DNA from: Aspidiotus rigidus
Lineage: Eukaryota > Arthropoda > Insecta > Hemiptera > Diaspididae
Direction: 5' to 3'
Assembly: GCA_035079385.1 (NCBI GenBank)
Contig: JAVHKY010000023.1
Coordinates: 2,728,001 to 2,792,000, forward strand
Length of the DNA stretch: 64,000 bases
The translations under genes were made by a program, and so were the position numbers. The notes under the pieces are model-generated. The model saw only the letters and a program-made list of their open reading frames with translations. It had not been told where the DNA came from and did not search any database. This document shows positions 59,381 through 64,000 of the stretch, in pieces; positions within the stretch are counted from its first letter, which is position 1, and each line of letters opens with the position of its first letter.

Positions 59381-59562
59381 AACATTTTTTCTTATGTTCT
59401 GATAGTTTTGTGGCTGATTTGTGGAAGTCTTGCTTTATAACAGATCGTAAGGACTATTTTTGTTTACCAATGATTGAAATATTGAAAAGATGGAAATTAA
59501 ATTAATATTTTTCTCATATTCATGACTCACATGGTACCTAGGTATTGAAATAAAGCAATTAA

Positions 59563-60421
59563 AGTCGCGTCGTATCAAAGACTCTATCGCAGCTGCAATA
59601 CCCTCTGATCTATGGTAGTGCAAGAGATACGAGGCCACTGAACAAATGTCGGTTTCAAGCTTTCGCGAAAAAAGTCCTCCGGAAAGCAGACTTGGCCTCT
59701 CTACCTCCCACTGAAGACGCTGCACGGTTTCATTTACACTGAGTGTACCACCAAGTAAAATTGTGGCGTGGTCATGAAAAAGATCCATTAGAATGGGGAT
59801 GGAAGCGAGTCGATGGGGTATTGGAGCGTATAACAATGAACCGAGCCCCAGCGCCGTGCCAGACCACCTCCTACAACTTATTTTCAGCGGATGCGCTAAA
59901 GGATGTAGAAATGCTTGTAGTTGCCAAAAAGCAGGTGAACAATAGATATTCCATAGAGAAAGGAGGGTGATTTAGCACTTTCGTAGAAGAAAAAACGGAA
60001 GAAAAAACGTGTATTTTAATCATTCCGATCTCAATGATGAAGAGGTACTGTTCAAAACGTTGGTCAGTTTTTCATCAACGGAAGAGTCAAATTCACCTCT
60101 CTTATTTTTTTCTTATAGTATTTAACCATCTACACTAGACTTCTCAAATAACATAGTATCATGCCTCAACCACAAGTTAGTAGCCTATTGTTTGAATTTT
60201 TGTTGAAAATATTTTTTTCTTTTTTCTTCCTAGGATTAAAATGTTCACCAAAGTGTCTTGGGCAGACTTGCCTCAATGCTGATGAAGTATTGGAGGTAGT
60301 AGACGTCATTGACGACGACTTGTAGGATGTATTATGTCAGGATGAGGAAGCTGACCATGAGTCCAGTACTGATGACCATTCCTCAGTAATCCCAGACCAA
60401 GAGTATGACGAGATCGAATAA
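59563..60421 (+). pseudogene. Core gene of foldback element: cysteine-rich (CXC-like) protein segment, copy 2
   Basis: Better preserved than copy 1. Exon 1 (59563-59934) reads KTLSQLQYPLIYGSARDTRP, then KVLRKADLASLPPTEDAARF, VYHQVKLWRG and EKDPLEWGWKRVDGVLERIT, then MNRAPAP. One frameshift follows, then LLQLIFSGCAKGCRNACSCQ and KAG. The intron is 59935-60233 (GTGAAC...CCTAG). Exon 2 (60234-60421) gives GLKCSPKCLGQTCLNADEVL and an acidic, serine-rich tail (DHESSTDDHSSV) to a TAA. The TGA at 59740, the frameshift near 59855 and the TAG at 60323 are shared with copy 1. The cysteine spacing suggests a zinc-binding CXC-type module. Biochemical role unknown. Confidence 0.75.
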
Positions 60422-61431
60422 TATCACGTACCCCCATCCCGAATATAAGACTACTGTAAATCGGCAGGCTAACGTACACTGCTCCTATTGGACAGCGTAG
60501 AAAACTAGTAGGCAGGGCATAGGACGGATGGAGGAGCTCAAGTCAGGTGCGAGAAACCTCTCTCCTGAAGCTATGTTATAAAATTATTTTTATATGTATA
60601 TTACATGAAATATACTAGCATTTTGGAGTAAGATTCAGTTGAGGAACCTACATGACAAATGTACCTAACACACTTTTTTCATAGACTAATTACTCTATCC
60701 TTAAAGCTGAATAGCTCGTTTGATAGGAAATTCAACGAGGAACAAAAACATTTTTTCATAAAATTCCAATTTTGGGAAATGTATGGAGAAACTGATTCTG
60801 GTCCTCTTTTGAACGGCTTTTGCAGGCTCTGCCGGGGCACTAATTAACATAGACTGAACATTGAATACGTTGTTTAATAAGAAATTTAACGAGGAACATT
60901 TTTTGTTTGAGATATTTTTTAATAAAGTTTCAATTAGACAAGATATAAGCAAAAGACTGAATCTTGGGGGGTTCAAACCCCCATAAAGAACAACCTCCTG
61001 AAGGCTGAATAGCTCATTTTATAGCAAATTTAACGAGGAACAACTTATATTTGAAACATTTTTAAATAAAATTTTAATTTTGTGAGATACTTACTATATT
61101 ATGAGAAACTGATTTTGGTCCTCTTTTGAACGGCCTTTGCAAAGACGCTAATTGGTATAGGCTCAAAGTTTAATATGTTATTTGGTATGAAATTTAACGA
61201 GGAACAACTTGTGTTTGAAACATTTTTTAATAAAATCTCCATTTCACGCAATACACGCGAAAAACTAATTTTTCGGAGGTTCGAACCCCCATAAAAAAAA
61301 AGCTTCTGAAGGAAAACGCGGGATTTTTAGTATGTAGTTCAAGACCACATCCTGAACCATTTTCAGCAAAAAAACGTTTGCTCCAGCAAAATGTTTTTTT
61401 TCTTCCAATATTGCTCCAATTTGCCTACACT

Positions 61432-61499
61432 AAGTATCTTTTCTCTGGATTCCGGGCTAATCAAGTTTTCGGAACATGAGCCGGTTGACTTTCTCGCCA
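61432..61499. repeat. Inverted flank of FB-3, right copy
   Basis: The inverse of 54462-54529 (CTGGATTCCGGGCTAATCAA, GAGCCGGTTGACTTTCTCGC). Confidence 0.85.
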
Positions 61500-62095
61500 C
61501 AAGCAGTGACTAGAAAAATCATCATATTGTTTGATAAACGCCACTACCTCTTCCCGCGCCCTGGCCATGAGTTAGAAGATTTCCAGCGCCTCGGAAGTCT
61601 GTTATTGAGCCCACTTTCTCAGCCTTTGATTAGCTACAAAAACTTTGAAAACTGCCCGAACTGATTTATCTCAGACAAATTACAATCATGGGTTGGAAAC
61701 ATAAATTTTTCCAAGCGCAAGGCTCAGTAAGGATCTGCAGGAACAGCACATAATGGCGGATACGAAAAAACTAGAGAACTTTTAACCGAATTTAGGAACA
61801 CTGGAAAATTTTTGGAAGTGACTGCAGGTTCGTTTTAGGGAGAAGGGCTTAACCTAGTTTAGGGAGTTGAATTATTTATGAAGATGATCATCGGTATCCG
61901 AGAGAAGGAGAAGTGGGGAAGAACTTGATATAGTTGAAGGTTATACAAAATGTCGACTATCGAGCAGTACAAAAAGAGGGACTTGGAAACGAACAGTCCT
62001 GACTTTCAAACTAACATAACAGTGATACTTGAAAAAATTTCGTTGTGATAGGCTAAATAAGTACACAGTACCTAACCTAACCCTCGAAGTGTCTC
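61500..62095. other. Unassigned sequence
   Basis: No gene recognised. Isolated 'cgactatcgagc' words suggest decayed family A material near 61950. Confidence 0.35.
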
Positions 62096-62560
62096 CAGCG
62101 CAATAACTGAAACTGGAGAAAATACCTCCGGAGGCAGTATCGGAGCGCCTGCAAAGACGCCTAGAGAGACGCCTCCGGAGGCAATTGTAACGTCGATCAA
62201 GTGTTGCCAGATGACAGATGACACTCAGAAGGAGTTTTTATTCGAACCGAGCAGCGCTAGCATCAGAGTGGCTGAGTAGGGTTTCAAGGAATAGAATATT
62301 GTTCAAAAAAATGCCTCCGAAAGGGTCACTCCAAGCCTCCAGATGGAAGCAAGGTACCTCCGGAGGCAAAATTTTCCAGCCTTCGACACCTTGGTTTAAA
62401 TCCTCACTGTAGCCCTCCGGAGGTACTTTGGAGGTAGCTGCAGATGCCTCCAAGCCTCCGTGAGCCTTCAAAATTTCAGCTAGCTTCCGCCTCCCCCAGT
62501 GAGGCGGAGGCAAAGTGGCTCCAGCCTCCAACACCCTTGATACAAGGGATTTGGGTTCCC
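62096..62560. repeat. CCTCCGGAGG palindrome-rich element
   Basis: The palindrome CCTCCGGAGG occurs at about 62126, 62170, 62348 and 62415, with many half sites (gcctcc). Near the right end lies 'gggttccctgctttcgtagtttaactt', resembling the family A right end. The 135-codon minus-strand frame over it is repeat-driven. Confidence 0.6.
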
Positions 62561-62641
62561 TGCTTTCGTAGTTTAACTTTGCTAAAAAAAACGTCGTTTT
62601 TAATGAATGGAAAGATTTTTCCGTGGTTAAAATATTATAAT

Positions 62642-62812
62642 ACAAAGTACAAGAATGGTACTATTAACCACTGTTTTTATTGAAAATTAAATAACCACTG
62701 TTTTTATTGAAAATTAAAATTGCATACGTTTCGGTAGACTAGCTACCATCGTCAGTGCAGAAACGAAACAAAACAGTGGTTAATAGTGCCATTCTTGTAC
62801 TTTGTATGTCGT
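62642..62812. mobile_element. Short palindromic fragment, probable PLE tail pair
   Basis: Arms 'acaaagtacaagaatggtac' and 'ccattcttgtactttgta' are inverted, each joined to 'taaccactgttttt' or its inverse. The interior contains a duplicated 'actgtttttattgaaaatta' and a hammerhead-like core on the minus strand. The composition resembles PLE terminal sequence in head-to-head arrangement from a third family. Confidence 0.55.
62729..62755 (-). ncRNA. Hammerhead-like core (third family)
   Basis: The minus strand reads CTGACGA, one T, stem GGTAG, loop CTAGT, stem CTACC, GAAA, CG. The core bases CTGANGA and GAAA are intact, with a perfect 5-bp stem. As in the other PLE motifs an extra base follows CTGANGA. 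Confidence 0.4.
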
Positions 62813-64000
62813 TTTTAATGTCTCTACCCGGTCTCGACCACTCCATCTCACCATTGGAGATCCGCGAGGCCGCACCGAGTTGTCTCCCCTCCTCATGTTA
62901 TTAAACTAGCAATCTTCGAGCCCCCGACCTGATCCAGAAATCCGTAGTTTTCTCAATCTTAGCCTACAGTATACTAAGCTATACGAGCTTTAAACTAGGC
63001 CTGGCACATGCCTATGCTACGCCTCACTAACATCAGCCTATACCAAGCTTGAACGAAGCTTATATTAGCATACAGTATACTGATTACATTAGGTTTTCCC
63101 TCCGCCTCTCCCTGTTGATGGACTTACCTTTGACCTAATCCAGAAACCTGCAAGTTCGAATTTGAGTTCCTCAGGCCTAGCATGCCGTATACTAGAGTAT
63201 ATCAGCTCTAGCCTGTAGTATTCTAGAATATATTACTTCTATACTACGGTCTGAACTAGGCTTGCAGTGCATATTAGCCCTAATACTAGGCTTAGTGTGG
63301 CTCTGCATATAGGTTGTACTGGGCTGTACTATAGGCTTGAACTAGGCGTAGCATGCTTATTAATCCAGAAATCTGCCAGTCTGAAAGAGAAAAAGAGAAA
63401 TTTTTAAGACGTCACAAATGTTGATGACGTCTCAAGCAAACAACGAATTCAAGCTAATGAAGTCATAAACTATAATGTCGTTGCGCAAGCTTGATGACGT
63501 CACGAGGGCGGAGGACGTTAGAAGCAGATTCGGAAGATGATGATGACGTCACTAAAAGGTTTAAAACTGGTTGATGTCTTTACTGTGTATTTATCCACCA
63601 TTGCAAATTCGCTAGTTTGGGACTGGGTGTCCTCTTTTTAATGTCTTTACCGATGCCATCCAGAAATGTTGTAATCCTCTTGGTCGAACGAAGAAACCTT
63701 CCTCAATCTCTAACTTCTCGTAGCTAAAAGAAAAAGAAATTATAAGCCCCCCCTAAAACAATTACGATGATTAGTCTTCATGGAAATGGCCTCACAACAC
63801 CCCTGCCGTCTCTTGGAATTCTGCAAGTCCAAGTTCGAGTTGATCTCCCTCTCCACCCTGTCCCAGAATATTTACGAGGGTTCCATCCAGAATAGTTAGC
63901 TTATTCTACTCGTATTAGACCAAGATTGAGGGCGAAGGTGAACGAGCGGAACGAGTGAGTCGTCGAAAGGTAGGTAGCGTATTATACTAGAAAAGATGTT
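62813..64000. other. Unassigned, degenerate TAGGC/GCCTA-rich sequence
   Basis: 62930-63370 is rich in AGCCTA, TAGGCTT and TATACTA words, like the interior of diverged family A elements. 63400-63560 has several TGACGTC words. Near 63935 the phrase 'gaacgagcggaacgagtgag' resembles the repeat in 56275-57690. No gene is seen. Confidence 0.4.

Larger units (their letters stand above)
55649..59387. repeat. AT-rich satellite complex inserted in FB-3
   Basis: Bounded on the left by GACATGTTCCATGTCTTTTC, which recurs inverted at 58490-58510 together with a C/G tract and the 'actcgcgagt' block. Between them lie TTAA/AATA satellites (55775-56150, 56775-56870, 57280-57375, 57680-58360), direct repeats of a 500-600 bp unit, and a GC-rich box repeated between AT tracts. 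ATTTT at both edges may be the target duplication. Confidence 0.7.
54530..61431. mobile_element. Foldback element FB-3 (6.9 kb, with core gene and a 3.7-kb insertion)
   Basis: The left arm is 54530-55648, the core about 59388-60590, and the right arm about 60600-61431. Tips are GGTGCAAATTGG and the inverse of AGTGTAGGCAAATTGG. The arms carry the same subunits and TTCAGGATGTGGTCCTGAA-type palindrome as FB-1. The arm/core joint 'gtgctatattttt|cttatgttc' seen intact in FB-2 is split here by the insertion 55649-59387. The core gene is at 59563-60421. Confidence 0.8.

Noticed and set aside
62238..62645. 135-codon minus-strand frame
   Set aside because: It lies on the CCTCCGGAGG repeat array and its translation mirrors the repeat (PPE, GGLEA), without domain features.

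Overview
This is eukaryotic, repeat-dominated nuclear DNA, most likely from an arthropod and probably an insect. Three split exons with consensus GT-AG sites encode an immunoglobulin domain. There are Penelope-like elements (PLEs), remnants of jockey- and RTE/CR1-type LINEs, hAT- and CACTA-like MITEs, a decayed AT-rich cytochrome b insertion of mitochondrial origin, and long microsatellites. There are no operons, ribosome binding sites or CRISPR arrays. CpG does not look depleted by eye, as is common in Hymenoptera, but I cannot name the species.

Host gene. The only host gene I can support is a plus-strand Ig-superfamily gene. Exons at 32898-32999, 49538-49655 and 49849-49982 join in frame into one Ig domain bounded by phase-1 introns. 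The 16.5 kb intron inside the domain holds much of the repeat load, and flanking introns appear to fill the rest of the window. A signal-peptide-like exon candidate lies inside that intron (39978-40071).

Repeat layout. 1.8-5.8 kb: decayed PLE copies and a nested 1 kb foldback. 5.9-14.4 kb: LINE remnants in otherwise plain sequence. 15.5-20.5 kb: a large foldback element (FB-1) interrupted by a near-intact PLE. 23.5-25.2 kb: an inverted repeat enclosing a 12-bp minisatellite and a CACTA-like MITE. 28.0-32.2 kb: two more foldback copies, partly tandemly duplicated. 30.4, 42.2 kb and elsewhere: a MITE-like family carrying a 45-bp satellite. 34.9-35.9 kb: the mitochondrial fragment. 36.4-37.6 kb: a second PLE family. 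45.6-47.7 kb: palindromic repeats. 50.6-52.9 kb: a GA tract, AT satellite and a jockey fragment. 54.5-61.4 kb: the largest foldback element (FB-3), interrupted by 3.7 kb of AT-rich satellite.

Most notable. The foldback family with termini like AGTGTAGGCAAAT carries, in its two long copies, the same core gene. It has one phase-1 intron and encodes a cysteine-rich (CXC-like) protein segment. The two copies share the same stop codons and frameshift, so they were probably amplified after the gene had already decayed. Three distinct PLE families in the window also carry a hammerhead-ribozyme-like core near their ends.
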